DNA from: Oscillospiraceae bacterium
GTDB taxonomy: Bacteria > Bacillota > Clostridia > Oscillospirales > Oscillospiraceae
NCBI GenBank assembly: GCA_902767915.1
Contig: CACXJE010000001.1
Span: 62,001 to 126,000 of the forward strand
Reading direction: 5' to 3'
DNA length: 64,000 bases
Below the pieces are notes generated by a model, which saw nothing but the letters and a program-made list of their open reading frames with translations, had not been told where the DNA came from and did no database searches. The translations under genes and the position numbers were made by a program. Shown piece after piece: positions 49,756-59,569 of this stretch (within the stretch, counting starts at the first letter, position 1; every line of letters begins with the position of its first letter).

Positions 49756-52257
49756 ATGAAAAAACTGATTTCTATTCTTTTTGCAGTTCTCTGTCTCACC
49801 CTGGCAGCCCTGACCGTCAGTGCGGCGGAGCCCGGTCTGGAAATGCTGAAGGTGAATCCCTACGGCGGGGAGGAAGCCGACATCGACACGGTCCGCTGGT
49901 ACGAGACAGGGGGACAATACTTCCTCTTCCTGCCGGCGGACGTGGATATGAATGCAGCCAAGCTCTATTTTCAGGCCGAGGCAACCGTCCTGCTGGACGG
50001 GAAAGCCCTGGAAAACGGCGGAAGCGCAGCCGCCTTCACCCCCGGCGTCCACCAGCTGAATTGCGGGACGCAGCGCTATTCGCTCACCGTCTGCTGCTCC
50101 GAGGCTCTGCCTGCGGTCTTTCTGCAGACAGAATCCGGCAGCCTGGATTATATCCACGCCAGCAAGGAAAACAAGGAGCCCGGCAATATTCGCGTCTACG
50201 AAGACGGCGTCCTGACCCTGGATAAGGCTTTGAAGCAGATCAAGGGCCGGGGCAACTCCACCTGGTATCATCTGAAAAAGCCCTACAACATCAAGTTTGA
50301 CAAGAAAACCGGCCTTCTGGGTATGGACAAGGCCAAGAAATGGACCTTGCTGGCAAACTATCTCGACCTGACCCTGCTCCACAATGCCTGCGGCTTTGAG
50401 CTGGGGGAGGACTTCGGCCTGCCCTATACCAGCCAATACCGTTGGGTCGATCTCTATATCAACGGGGATTATCTGGGCAATTACATCATCTGCGAGAGCG
50501 TGGAGGTCGGAGAAAACCGGGTCGACATCCCGGATCTGGAAAAGGCAAACGAGGCCGCCAACCCGGACCTGGACATCGAGAGCCTGCCCCGCGGCGGCAC
50601 CGGTCCGGACAACACGGTGCAGGGCGGCGAGGTGAAGGGCTCCCGCAAGTGGATCGAGATCCCCGAGGAGCCCGCGGACGTTACAGGCGGCTATCTGCTG
50701 GAATATGAGTTCCGCGGTCGCTATGACATGGACCTCTGCGGCTTCGTGACCCCGGAGGGACAGCCTGTCGTGATCAAATCCCCGGAATACGCCTCCCGGG
50801 CCGAGGTCGATTACATTGCCGATTTGATGGACGCCGCCAACGAGGCGCTCTATTCTCCCACCGGCTATAACGCCGCCGGAAAGCACTACAGCGCGTATTT
50901 TGACGTGGATTCCCTGGCGTCGATCTATATTCTCAATGAGCTCTCCATGAACTGCGACGCCGGCTTCTCCAGCTTTTTTGCCTTTAAGCCCGCAGGCGAG
51001 GAAAAGATCTGTTTCGGTCCTGTGTGGGACATGGACCTCGCCTTTGGCTGCCCGGATGACCTCTACGGCGTATCGCTGCTCGACACAACGATCTGGTGCG
51101 CCAACCAGATGGGCCACTATGGCATTCCAAGCCCTCTGGCGGCAGCCAACCGGCACCCTGAGTTCCGCGCCCTCGTGCGGGAAAAGTGGGCGGCGCTGCA
51201 AAGCGAAGGCATTCTGGAGGCTGCCGAGGCGCGAATCAACAGCTATGCCGCTTCTCTGCGGCAGAGCGCTGTGATGAACGGCCTGCGCTGGAATCGCTAT
51301 CACACCGTCTCCGCCGACGAGGCAGAGGCCGCCTGGCAGCAGAACGTTTCCGTCTGCACCCGCTTCCTGGAGGACCGGATCGCCGCCCTGGACAAGGGCT
51401 TTGGCCCCAACGGCGCATATCTCTATTATGCGGCAGACGGCGCAAGCGACGGCCATTGGGTCACGCCCTGCTCCATCTGCCAGGTGGGAGACTCCGTCAT
51501 CGTGTGTGACGTCAGAGATCACGGCAATCTGGAGCCTCCCCAGGGCCGCCAGTTCTATTGCTGGAGCACAGAGCCGGAGGCGGGCGGAGACTGGTATTTC
51601 CCCGGTGACACGCTGACGCTGACCGGTGAGGAAACCGTCCTCTATGCCGTCTGGAAGACCCAGGAGGAGATCGACTTTCTGAACCATGTGGTTCCCTTTG
51701 AAGACGTTCCCCGGGATAAGTACTATTATGACCCTGTCTTCTGGGCCTACTACCACGATCCCCGAATCACCAGCGGCACCGACAATACCCATTTCATGCC
51801 CGGCAGAGCCTGTACCCGGGAGCAGATCGTTACCTTCCTCTATGCCGCGGCAGGCAAGCCGCAGCTCGCACAGAGCGGGAATTCCTTCTCTGACGTTAAG
51901 CCCGGCAAGTACTATTTCGACGCTGTGACGTGGGCCGCGGAAAACGGGATCACCGAAGGCGTCGGCGACGGCAAATTCGGCGTCGGAAAGCTGTGTACAC
52001 GGGAGCAGGTGATCACCTTCCTCTGGAAGGCTGCCGGGGCGCCGGAGCCCGCGCTCACCGACTGCCCCTTCGCAGACGTCTCTGCAAACAAGTATTACTA
52101 CATGCCCGTTCTTTGGGCCCTGGAAAACGGGATTACCCACGGCATAAACGACACCACCTTCGGCGTCGGCAAGCCCTGCACCAGAGCCCAGGTGGTTACC
52201 TTCCTCTACGCTGCCTGCGATTTCCTGTTATCTGACAGCGAAACACCGCTTGTCTGA
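49756..52257 (+). CDS. Secreted CotH-kinase family protein with three SLH domains (copy 1)
   Basis: 833-residue surface protein. A signal peptide (about 1-24, ending VSAAEP) is followed by a short N-terminal domain (MLKVNPYGG onward), the CotH kinase domain (about 125-540), an InlB-B/Flg_new-type repeat (about 595-635, GGDWYFPGDTLTLTG) and three SLH domains (about 645-830). Kinase marks: GRGNSTW (about 164), KKPYNIKFDKK, KAKKWTLLANY (about 193-203) and the metal-binding GPVWDMDLAFG (about 420). CotH of B. subtilis is an atypical protein kinase acting on spore coat proteins. An SLH-bound form suggests phosphorylation at the cell surface, which is inference. No clear ribosome binding site is seen. 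Confidence 0.93.
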   Translation: MKKLISILFAVLCLTLAALTVSAAEPGLEMLKVNPYGGEEADIDTVRWYETGGQYFLFLPADVDMNAAKLYFQAEATVLLDGKALENGGSAAAFTPGVHQLNCGTQRYSLTVCCSEALPAVFLQTESGSLDYIHASKENKEPGNIRVYEDGVLTLDKALKQIKGRGNSTWYHLKKPYNIKFDKKTGLLGMDKAKKWTLLANYLDLTLLHNACGFELGEDFGLPYTSQYRWVDLYINGDYLGNYIICESVEVGENRVDIPDLEKANEAANPDLDIESLPRGGTGPDNTVQGGEVKGSRKWIEIPEEPADVTGGYLLEYEFRGRYDMDLCGFVTPEGQPVVIKSPEYASRAEVDYIADLMDAANEALYSPTGYNAAGKHYSAYFDVDSLASIYILNELSMNCDAGFSSFFAFKPAGEEKICFGPVWDMDLAFGCPDDLYGVSLLDTTIWCANQMGHYGIPSPLAAANRHPEFRALVREKWAALQSEGILEAAEARINSYAASLRQSAVMNGLRWNRYHTVSADEAEAAWQQNVSVCTRFLEDRIAALDKGFGPNGAYLYYAADGASDGHWVTPCSICQVGDSVIVCDVRDHGNLEPPQGRQFYCWSTEPEAGGDWYFPGDTLTLTGEETVLYAVWKTQEEIDFLNHVVPFEDVPRDKYYYDPVFWAYYHDPRITSGTDNTHFMPGRACTREQIVTFLYAAAGKPQLAQSGNSFSDVKPGKYYFDAVTWAAENGITEGVGDGKFGVGKLCTREQVITFLWKAAGAPEPALTDCPFADVSANKYYYMPVLWALENGITHGINDTTFGVGKPCTRAQVVTFLYAACDFLLSDSETPLV

Positions 52258-52314
52258 TCGGATCCTCTTCAGCCCGCGCTGCCTTCCGGCAGCTGCGATA
52301 CCGGAGTGCTGCCT

Positions 52315-54798
52315 ATGAGAAAACTGTTCTTGCTATTATTCATCGCCGTCTGCTGCCTGCTGTCGATGCAGGCTGTTTGGGCTGCGGAGGCCGGGGATGA
52401 TCCCGTAATTCTGCAGGTCAATCCCTACGGCGGCGAAGCGGACGACATCGACACGATCCGCTGGTATGCCGCAGACGGGAAGTATTATCTGTTCCTGCCC
52501 GCGGACACGGATCCGGACACCGCTGTGGTCTATTTCTCCGCCCCCGGAGCCCTTTTGCTGGACGGTAAGCCCCTGATCTCCGGAGCAAGCGCCTCCGCCC
52601 TTACCCCCGGCTCCCACGAGCTTGTCTGCGGTGACGCTTCTTATGCGCTGGTAGTCTGCCAGTCTGCCCATCTGCCCGCTGTTTTCCTGGGGACGGAGTC
52701 CGGCAGCCTGGATTATATTCACGCCAGCAAGGAAAACAAGGAGCCCGGCAATATTCGCGTCTACGAAAACGGCGTCCTGAGCCTGGACAATACCCTGAAG
52801 CAGATCAAGGGCCGGGGCAACTCTACCTGGGAGTATCGCAAGAAGCCCTACAACATCAAGTTCGACAAAAAAACAGACCTCCTCGGCATGGGGAAGGCCA
52901 AGAAATGGACCCTGCTGGCCAATTACATCGACCTGTCCCTGCTGCACAACGCCTTCGGCTGGGAATACGCGGAGGCGATGGGTCTGGGCTACACCAGCGA
53001 TTACCGCTATGTGGATCTGTACGTCAACGGCGACTATCTGGGAAACTACGTCATCTGCGAAAGCGTGGAGCTGGGTGAGAATCGCATTGATCTGCCCGAT
53101 CTGGACAAGGCCAACGAGGAAGCCAATCCCGACGTGGATCTCGAAGCCCTGCCCCGGGCCGGAACCGGACCGGACGGCACGGTGCCCGACGGCTCCGTGA
53201 AGGGCTCCCGGAAGTGGATCGAGATCCCAACAGATCCCGCGGATCTCTCCGGCGCTTATCTGCTGGAATATGATTATCCCGACAGATACGACGAGGAGCT
53301 TTGCGGCTTCGTGACTCAGGTCGGACAGCCGGTGGTGGTTAAATCCCCCGAGTATGCCTCCCGGGCCCAGGTCAACTACATTGCCGATCGGATGGACGCC
53401 GGCTCCCAGGCCCTCTACTCCCCCACAGGCTATAACGCGGAGGGCCGGCACTACAGCGAATACTTCGACGTAGATTCTCTTGTGGCGGCCTATCTGCTGC
53501 AGGAGCTCTCCATGAATTTTGACGCGGGCCTGTCCAGCTTCTATGCGTATAAGCCCGCGGACGCGGAAAAAATCTTTTTCGGTCCCGTTTGGGACATGGA
53601 CAACGCCTTTGGCAGTCCCTATTCTCACCACTATGTTCCCCTCACCAGAACCGACCTGTGGTATGCCAACGAGCTGGGCAGCTCCGGCTTCCCCAGCTTC
53701 CTGGCCGCAGCCTATCAGCACGCGGATTTCAGGGACGCTGTCCGGGAACGTTGGGCTTCCCTGACCGCAGACGGCACCTTCGATACCGTGAACAACCGGA
53801 TCGCCCGGCTGTCCGTTTCCCTGCGGCAAAGCGCCGCCATGAACGGCCTGCGCTGGAATTTCTACCAGACCGGGGACTATGACACGTCCCTGCGGCAATG
53901 GCAGGAGGCGGCCGCCGGCAGCATGGGCTTTGTGCTGGGGCGGATTGCTGCCCTGAGCAAGGGCTTTGCCCAGGACGGCGCCTATCTGTATTATGACCTG
54001 AACGGCGGATACTCCGCGGGCTGGGTCACGGTCACCCCCATTTGCAGCATCGGGGAACGGGTCACAGTCCGGGACATCAACGGAAACGGCGTGATCCAGG
54101 GGCCGGAGGGCCTGCAGTTCTACTGCTGGAACACCCGTCCCGACGGCACCGGTGAAAAGCTGCTCCCCGGCAATTCGATTGTATTGGAGCAGGCCCACAC
54201 CGTACTCTACGCGATTTGGAAAACGCAGCGTGAGATCGACCGGGAAAACGGCGTGAATCCCTTTGCGGACGTGGTCGCCGGCAAATACTACTATGACCCG
54301 GTGCTCTGGGCCTATTACCACGAGCCCCAGATCACCTCCGGTACGAACGCGGACCACTTCTCCCCCGGCGCTGTCTGCACCCGGGAGCAGGTTGCCGTCT
54401 TCCTCCATGCGGCTTACGGGAAGCCCGAGGCCCAACAGACCCTGAGCACCTTCTCTGACGTAACCGAAACCAAGTATTTTTACACCGCTGTGATGTGGGC
54501 CGTGGAAAACGGCATCACCTCCGGCGTGGGGAACGGATTCTTCGGCGTCGGAAGGCCCTGCACCAGAGAGCAGGTGGTCACCTTCCTCTGGAAGGCTGCC
54601 GGTGCGCCGGCGCCCAGCTCCACCGACTGTCCCTTTACGGACGTGCGCGAGGGCAAGTATTATTACATTCCCGTTCTTTGGGCCCTGGAAAACGGGGTTA
54701 CCACTGGTGTTGACGACACCACCTTCGGGGTCGGCAGGCCCTGCACCAGAGCCCAGGTGGTCACCTTCCTCTATGCGGCCATCGGAAAAGACGAATAA
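52315..54798 (+). CDS. Secreted CotH-kinase family protein with three SLH domains (copy 2)
   Basis: 827-residue paralog of the preceding protein, with the same order: signal peptide (about 1-24), N-terminal domain (LQVNPYGGEADDIDTIRWYA), CotH kinase (about 125-540) with GRGNSTW, KAKKWTLLANYIDLSLLHN and GPVWDMDNAFG, a Flg_new-type repeat and three SLH domains (about 640-825). The ATG at 52315 follows CGGAG; a GTG nine bases upstream lies on that site. DNA 52696-52788 differs from copy 1 (50131-50223) at only about five positions, so the two genes have exchanged sequence or are a fairly young tandem duplication. Terminated by the hairpin at 54812. Confidence 0.93.
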   Translation: MRKLFLLLFIAVCCLLSMQAVWAAEAGDDPVILQVNPYGGEADDIDTIRWYAADGKYYLFLPADTDPDTAVVYFSAPGALLLDGKPLISGASASALTPGSHELVCGDASYALVVCQSAHLPAVFLGTESGSLDYIHASKENKEPGNIRVYENGVLSLDNTLKQIKGRGNSTWEYRKKPYNIKFDKKTDLLGMGKAKKWTLLANYIDLSLLHNAFGWEYAEAMGLGYTSDYRYVDLYVNGDYLGNYVICESVELGENRIDLPDLDKANEEANPDVDLEALPRAGTGPDGTVPDGSVKGSRKWIEIPTDPADLSGAYLLEYDYPDRYDEELCGFVTQVGQPVVVKSPEYASRAQVNYIADRMDAGSQALYSPTGYNAEGRHYSEYFDVDSLVAAYLLQELSMNFDAGLSSFYAYKPADAEKIFFGPVWDMDNAFGSPYSHHYVPLTRTDLWYANELGSSGFPSFLAAAYQHADFRDAVRERWASLTADGTFDTVNNRIARLSVSLRQSAAMNGLRWNFYQTGDYDTSLRQWQEAAAGSMGFVLGRIAALSKGFAQDGAYLYYDLNGGYSAGWVTVTPICSIGERVTVRDINGNGVIQGPEGLQFYCWNTRPDGTGEKLLPGNSIVLEQAHTVLYAIWKTQREIDRENGVNPFADVVAGKYYYDPVLWAYYHEPQITSGTNADHFSPGAVCTREQVAVFLHAAYGKPEAQQTLSTFSDVTETKYFYTAVMWAVENGITSGVGNGFFGVGRPCTREQVVTFLWKAAGAPAPSSTDCPFTDVREGKYYYIPVLWALENGVTTGVDDTTFGVGRPCTRAQVVTFLYAAIGKDE

Positions 54799-54811
54799 GC
54801 CCGCAAAAAAC

Positions 54812-54852
54812 CGGCAAGCGGAATCCGCTGGGATTCCGCTTGCCGATTTTTT
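54812..54852 (+). terminator. Bidirectional terminator between CotH copy 2 and the polymer operon
   Basis: GGCAAGCGGAATC and GATTCCGCTTGCC form a 13-bp stem around CGCTGG; T run on the plus side (54846-54852) and A run on the minus side. It serves the converging genes on both sides. Confidence 0.93.
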
Positions 54853-55669
54853 ATCTGTCTGTAAGCGCCCGGTAGATCTGCTTCACGTCCTGCAGAAGAT
54901 AGGTGGGCGGCGTCGGCGTATGCCGGAAGTCCGCCTCTGTGGCCTCGCCGGAGAGGACGCCCACGGTATCCACCCCCGCGTTGTAACCGGAGGCGATGTC
55001 GGTATAGACCCGATCCCCCACCACCACGGTCTGGTCCGGGGTGCAGCCGAACTTCTCCATGACGATCCGGATCATGGTGGGCTCCGGCTTGCCGATGAAG
55101 CTGGGATATTTGCCGGTGGCGTTGCGGAGCATCACGCTGATGGAGCCGCAGTCCGGCACATAGCCGAAGCTGACCGGGCAGACCAGGTCCGGGTTTGTGG
55201 CCAGATAGACCGGATTTTGCAGGGTCAGGATCTCGCAGGTGCGGCGCAGCTTCTCGGAGGTCAGCTCCAGGTCGAAGCCCAGAAGCACCACGTCCACCGG
55301 CTCCACGGTCTCGGTGACGTCAATGCCGCCCTCCCGCAGCTGACGAATCAGGCTTTGGGTCCCCTGGCAGTAGACCTTGGCCCCGGGATATTGCTCCCGC
55401 AGCAGCAGCACCGCCGCCTGGGCGGAGGTGAAAAAGTCCTCCTCTTCGGCGGGGATCCCCATACGCCGGACCTTGGTCAGATAATCCGCCACGGATTTGG
55501 AGGAATTATTGGTGATGAACACGTAGCGCCCGCCCTGTGCCCGGATCCGGGCCAGCAGGTCCAGGGTCCCGTCGAAGATCCGGTCCTCCATATAGATCGT
55601 GCCGTCCATGTCCAGGAGCCAGAGGGTTTTCCCCGAGAGGTCTACGGGCTTTCCGAAAACGTCCAGCAT
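54851..55669 (-). CDS. HAD-IIA family phosphatase (NagD-like)
   Basis: 272-residue haloacid-dehalogenase phosphatase of subclass IIA. Motif I LLDMDGTIYMED (about residues 18-29), motif II TNNSSKS (about 53-59), motif III KPEPTM (about 194-199) and motif IV VGDRVYTDI (about 217-225). Typical members hydrolyse small sugar or glycerol phosphates. Being separated from tagD by only three bases, at the end of a CDP-glycerol polymer operon, suggests glycerol phosphate or a related intermediate as substrate; that is inference. Confidence 0.9.
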   Translation of the reverse strand: MLDVFGKPVDLSGKTLWLLDMDGTIYMEDRIFDGTLDLLARIRAQGGRYVFITNNSSKSVADYLTKVRRMGIPAEEEDFFTSAQAAVLLLREQYPGAKVYCQGTQSLIRQLREGGIDVTETVEPVDVVLLGFDLELTSEKLRRTCEILTLQNPVYLATNPDLVCPVSFGYVPDCGSISVMLRNATGKYPSFIGKPEPTMIRIVMEKFGCTPDQTVVVGDRVYTDIASGYNAGVDTVGVLSGEATEADFRHTPTPPTYLLQDVKQIYRALTDR

Positions 55670-55672
55670 GAC

Positions 55673-56068
55673 TCAGGCCTTGTGGTTCAGGTCTTTTTTG
55701 ATCTGCGTGGTGCTGATTTCCGGGGTCCGGGGCAGATAGACCACCTCGCAATAGGGCTTGAGGAAGTCAAATTTGCCTTTCCAGTCGTCCCCCATGACGA
55801 AGGTGTCGATGTGGTATTCCTTCACGTCGGAGATCTTTTGATCCCAGTTCTCCTCGGGAATCACCAGGTCCACGTAGCGGATGGCCTCCAAAAGCTGCTT
55901 GCGGATCTCATAGGTGAAATAGCACTTCTTCTGCTTCTCGTTCCAGTTGAATTCGTCGGTGGATAGGACAACGATCAGATAGTCGCCCAGGGCCTTGGCC
56001 CGGCGCAGCAGATTGATGTGACCGTAGTGCAGAAGATCGAAGGTGCCATAGGTGATAACGCGTTTCAT
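55673..56068 (-). CDS. tagD: Glycerol-3-phosphate cytidylyltransferase
   Basis: 131-residue enzyme making CDP-glycerol from CTP and glycerol 3-phosphate, the activated unit of poly(glycerol phosphate) wall polymers. It has [15 protein letters not shown] (HxGH at about residues 14-17), [12 protein letters not shown] (about 91-102) and [12 protein letters not shown] (about 115-126, usually RTxGISTT). The ATG at 56068 follows GGAGAAA. Length is normal. Two bases after the polymerase gene stop. Confidence 0.96.
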   Translation of the reverse strand: MKRVITYGTFDLLHYGHINLLRRAKALGDYLIVVLSTDEFNWNEKQKKCYFTYEIRKQLLEAIRYVDLVIPEENWDQKISDVKEYHIDTFVMGDDWKGKFDFLKPYCEVVYLPRTPEISTTQIKKDLNHKA

Positions 56069-56070
56069 AG

Positions 56071-57216
56071 TTATTTCTCCTTTTTGATTTGCTGCAGGAT
56101 CAGGGCGGCGCAGCGAATGGCGGCCTGGCCGTCCTCGCAGAAGTCGTTTTCCCGGGCGAACTCCGCCCACTCCGGGCTGGTCCACAGGGGCTGCAGATCC
56201 TTCAGAATGGTCTCCAGCTCCTGGTTGTTCCGGGCCAGGGGGAAGGGCAGCTTGTCCAGCGGGAAATAAAAGTCCCGATCCTTTTGATATTCCTCAATGT
56301 CCGTGGCAAACTGGACAATGGGCTTGCCGGTGAGGGCGTAGTCGAACATGGAGGAGGAATAGTCGGTGATCAGCAGGTTTGCCGCGCAGAGCAGCTCCTG
56401 CATATCCGGGTAGGCCGTCACGTCCACCAGCTTGTCGCCGTCATAGGCAAACAGATCCGCCGATTGGCTGCCCACGTTGGGGTGCAGCCGGATCAGCACG
56501 GTCCAGTCCCCCTTGAAATTTTCCGCGGCGGTACGCCGAACCATATCGGCGTCGATCCGATAGGCCTCGGTGCTGTGGTCCGCCCGGAAGGTGGGGGCAT
56601 ACAGAGCCAGCTTCCGCTCCGGCGGCAGGCCCAGGGCCTGGCAGACCTTGACGTGGATTTCCGCATGGTCTCGGAAGAAGACGTCGTTCCGGGGGGTGCC
56701 GGTGGCAAGGACAGGACCCTGATACCAGAAGCTTTCCCGATAGCGCTTGGTCATGAATCCGCTGCCGGAGACGATCACGTCGATCTGGGCGGAATCCGAC
56801 TTGCAGGCAGCCAGGTAGTCCGGCGTCAGAGTCGATTCGGCGTCCTGTTCGATCTTTTTCAGAGAAAAGCCGTGCCAGGTCTGCAGATAGAACTGGCCCT
56901 CCCGCTTCAGATTCTCATATTTCCGGCAGTTGTCCACCCAGACCTTGGCGGAGGCCAGAGCCTTGAGGCGCTGCCGGCCCCGATAGGGCACAGCCCGGAC
57001 GCCGGCGGGCAGAGACTTTGCGGCGGCCTCATCCTTGCAGAGCCAGACCAGATCCAGATCCTCCCCGCTTTGCAGCAGGACGTCGCAGATGGCCTTGGGG
57101 CTGTCGGAGTAGCCGTTGCCGTAATAGCTGCAGAAGACCACACGGTTATTCCGGATCTTGCTGAGCTTTGCCAGCTTCCAGCTGCAGCGGGAAGCAAAAT
57201 CACGCAGCTTGCTCAT
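56071..57216 (-). CDS. CDP-glycerol glycerophosphotransferase (TagB/TagF-type)
   Basis: 381-residue membrane-associated transferase that adds glycerol phosphate from CDP-glycerol to a lipid-linked acceptor. Family motifs: [10 protein letters not shown] (about residues 114-123), [11 protein letters not shown] (about 172-182), LYAPTFRAD (about 207-215), LRLHPN (about 246-251) and [20 protein letters not shown] (about 288-307). The short length suits a single-domain primase or polymerase rather than the long TagF. The gene directly precedes tagD, which supplies its substrate. Confidence 0.93.
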   Translation of the reverse strand: MSKLRDFASRCSWKLAKLSKIRNNRVVFCSYYGNGYSDSPKAICDVLLQSGEDLDLVWLCKDEAAAKSLPAGVRAVPYRGRQRLKALASAKVWVDNCRKYENLKREGQFYLQTWHGFSLKKIEQDAESTLTPDYLAACKSDSAQIDVIVSGSGFMTKRYRESFWYQGPVLATGTPRNDVFFRDHAEIHVKVCQALGLPPERKLALYAPTFRADHSTEAYRIDADMVRRTAAENFKGDWTVLIRLHPNVGSQSADLFAYDGDKLVDVTAYPDMQELLCAANLLITDYSSSMFDYALTGKPIVQFATDIEEYQKDRDFYFPLDKLPFPLARNNQELETILKDLQPLWTSPEWAEFARENDFCEDGQAAIRCAALILQQIKKEK

Positions 57217-58516
57217 GGGGTTCTCCTTTCAGTCGATCCCGATACATGTAGATGACGACGAGACGGTAGCCTAAAATCAGGGTCTCGGCCACGCTCATGG
57301 CCGCGCCCAGGGTGATCATATTCATGTTGCCGGTGAAATAGAGGATCGCCAGGTTTGCAATGTGGATCACAGAGCCGAAAATCGTGGAGTAGTTGGCATG
57401 CTTGGCCAGGCCCATGGAGGAGAGCATCGGGAAGCCGCAGATATAGCTGGGCAGGATCACCACCGCGGTCGGGAGCATGACACGAAGCACGCTGCCGGCA
57501 GGGCCGAAGCCCTTTCCGAAGAATTTTTCGCAGAACTGGGGCGCAAGGACGAACATCACGGCGCAGAACACCAGGATCAGCGGCTCGAAGATCAACAGCA
57601 CCTTCTTGACCAGCTTATAATCGTGATTCTTTACCATGTAGGGATAGAGGCTGTCGGAAATTGGGGTCAGGGCGCTCTTGCCGGTGGTCATCAGCTTATC
57701 GGAGGAGGTATAGTAGCCGCGGACGGGATTTACGATCTCCCTTCCCTGCACGATCAGCTTCTGCGGCTCCACCACGTCGAGGATCACGGTGTTCAGCGCC
57801 GAATAGGCGGTGGTGGCAAAGCGGGAGTAGAAAAACGTGGAGGACTGCCGCATGCGCAGCCAGACGTCCTTTCCCGTAACCCGGCAGAACCGGACGTTCA
57901 GCCGAACCCTGGCGTCCCAGAAGCAGGCAAAGACCGCGGCAAAATTCCCCAGCGCGGTCAGCACCGGGATCACCCAGATGTCCTTTGGCGACTTCAGGAA
58001 CAGGAAGATGCCAAGCGTCGAAAAGGCGCGGATACAGACCGTGCGGATCGTAATGGCAGACATCTTTTCCAGGCCCCTGTAGAGGTAGTCCGGCAGCAGC
58101 GCGTTGATCGCAGTACCCACGAAGAACAGGAAATAAAATGCGAACTTCCCCTTCCAGGCCGGAACCACCATGCAGAGCACGAACAGAGCCAGCAGGCACA
58201 GGCCGATCAGCAGCAGCTTGCAGATGGTCACCGCCGTCATAATAACGTTGAGCCGCTTCTCGTCCTGCCGATTGCGGGAGACCTCGTCCGTCGCGGAGAG
58301 CAGGAAGCCGAAGTCGATGAACAGCTGCACGTATACCATGATGGCCATGGCCACGCCCAGCACGCCGTAGCCCGCCTCAGTCAGTACACGGGTCTCGTAG
58401 GGGACGACGATGAAGGACAACAGGTAGTTGGAAAATGTCAGAATATAGAGCATCAGGGTGTTCCAGGCCAGAACGCCCTCTTTTTTTGACATCAGTTTCT
58501 TTAGCTTGGAAAACAC
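57200..58516 (-). CDS. Polysaccharide flippase (Wzx-like, MATE/MOP superfamily)
   Basis: 438-residue protein with about 12-14 membrane helices, of the oligosaccharide flippase class (LMLYILTFSNYLLSFIVVPYETRVLTEAGYG start, shown here in part). It probably moves the lipid-linked repeat unit made by the neighbouring transferases across the membrane. The start is a GTG (58516) after GAGGCAA. Its 3' end overlaps the next gene by 17 bases. Confidence 0.9.
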   Translation of the reverse strand: MFSKLKKLMSKKEGVLAWNTLMLYILTFSNYLLSFIVVPYETRVLTEAGYGVLGVAMAIMVYVQLFIDFGFLLSATDEVSRNRQDEKRLNVIMTAVTICKLLLIGLCLLALFVLCMVVPAWKGKFAFYFLFFVGTAINALLPDYLYRGLEKMSAITIRTVCIRAFSTLGIFLFLKSPKDIWVIPVLTALGNFAAVFACFWDARVRLNVRFCRVTGKDVWLRMRQSSTFFYSRFATTAYSALNTVILDVVEPQKLIVQGREIVNPVRGYYTSSDKLMTTGKSALTPISDSLYPYMVKNHDYKLVKKVLLIFEPLILVFCAVMFVLAPQFCEKFFGKGFGPAGSVLRVMLPTAVVILPSYICGFPMLSSMGLAKHANYSTIFGSVIHIANLAILYFTGNMNMITLGAAMSVAETLILGYRLVVIYMYRDRLKGEPHEQAA

Positions 58517-58580
58517 GGCATTGCCTCACTTTGTCAGCGGATAGTTTTCGCTGCGGCGCACACAGCGGGCCGCTGCAGGG

Positions 58581-59564
58581 TTATTTCAGCTTATTGGCCA
58601 GGGTGAACATAGCTTTCGCCAGGCGATAGTGCTTCCCCTCCAGGAGCTTCAGAAGGATCAGCTTTTTGCGGCCCAGGTTGGGCAGCAGCTTACAGCTGCG
58701 GTAATCGGGGTAATGCTGCTTCACATAGTCCAGGAAGTCCGGCAGGAAGGGAGCCTTCGGGTCGGCCAAAAGGACCCTGCGGGCCGCTGCCAGCACGCTG
58801 TCCACCGCCAGATAGGTGAGCCAGGGGCGGAATTGCTCCAATGCCCCCTCGGCTTCAAAATCGGTCCGGACAGTCTCCAGCGCATTGAGGATTTCCAGAT
58901 TGCGCTTAAGGTTGTCGTTGCGCATGATGGAGCCGGGGCGCAGCAGGTAGCGATAGAGGCTGTCCGGGATCTGCAGGATCCGCCGGGCCCGCAGCAGCGC
59001 CTTGGGCGTGGTGCAGAGGTCCTCATACCAGACCCGTCCCGGAAAGCGGATGGTTCCGTCGGCAAACAAGGCCCGGTTCCAGAGCCGGAAGCAGGCGCTG
59101 GGAGAATCCAGCAGCAGCTCGGGCGCCTCCGCCAGGGTCACCGGGGTTCCGGTCACGGCGGAGAGCCGGGGCTCTCCGGGCTGTTCCCCGGTTTCCGTCA
59201 CATAGCAGTAGTGGAAGACGATCATATCCGCGCCGGTTTCTGCCAGGCAGGCGGAAAGCCGCTCCAGGGTTTGGGGCTCCAGGGTGTCGTCGCTGTCCAC
59301 AAAGAGGAGATAATCTCCCCGGGCAGCCGCAATGCCCGTATTGCGGGCCGCACCCAGGCCCCCGTTGGTCTGGTGGATCACCCGGACCAGCTCCGGATGG
59401 GCTGCGGCGTAGGCGTCGCAGAGGGCGGGGCTTTGGCCGTCGGTGGAGCCGTCGTCCACCAGGATGATCTCCCAGTCGGCACAGGCCTGCCGGAGCAGGG
59501 AATCCATACAGGCCGGAAGGTACTCCGCCACGTTATAAACCGGTACGATGACGCTGAACAGCAT
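58581..59564 (-). CDS. Family 2 glycosyltransferase (copy 1)
   Basis: 327-residue GT-A enzyme. FSVIVPVYNVAEYLPACMDS at the N-terminus, DDGSTDGQSPALCD (about residues 37-50), GGLGAARNTGIAAARGDYLLFVDSDD (read as AARNTGI and FVDSDD, about 71-96) with the DxD metal motif. The C-terminal part, with a WYEDLCTTPKALLRARRI loop near 168, matches teichoic-acid or exopolysaccharide transferases. A paralog lies directly upstream. AAGGAT precedes the ATG. Sugar unknown. Confidence 0.93.
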   Translation of the reverse strand: MLFSVIVPVYNVAEYLPACMDSLLRQACADWEIILVDDGSTDGQSPALCDAYAAAHPELVRVIHQTNGGLGAARNTGIAAARGDYLLFVDSDDTLEPQTLERLSACLAETGADMIVFHYCYVTETGEQPGEPRLSAVTGTPVTLAEAPELLLDSPSACFRLWNRALFADGTIRFPGRVWYEDLCTTPKALLRARRILQIPDSLYRYLLRPGSIMRNDNLKRNLEILNALETVRTDFEAEGALEQFRPWLTYLAVDSVLAAARRVLLADPKAPFLPDFLDYVKQHYPDYRSCKLLPNLGRKKLILLKLLEGKHYRLAKAMFTLANKLK

Positions 59565-59569
59565 GGAAT

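Noticed and set aside
54812..54852. Palindromic repeat family member
   Set aside because: It lacks the CTACGG flank and has a T run and converging genes; it is a plain bidirectional terminator.
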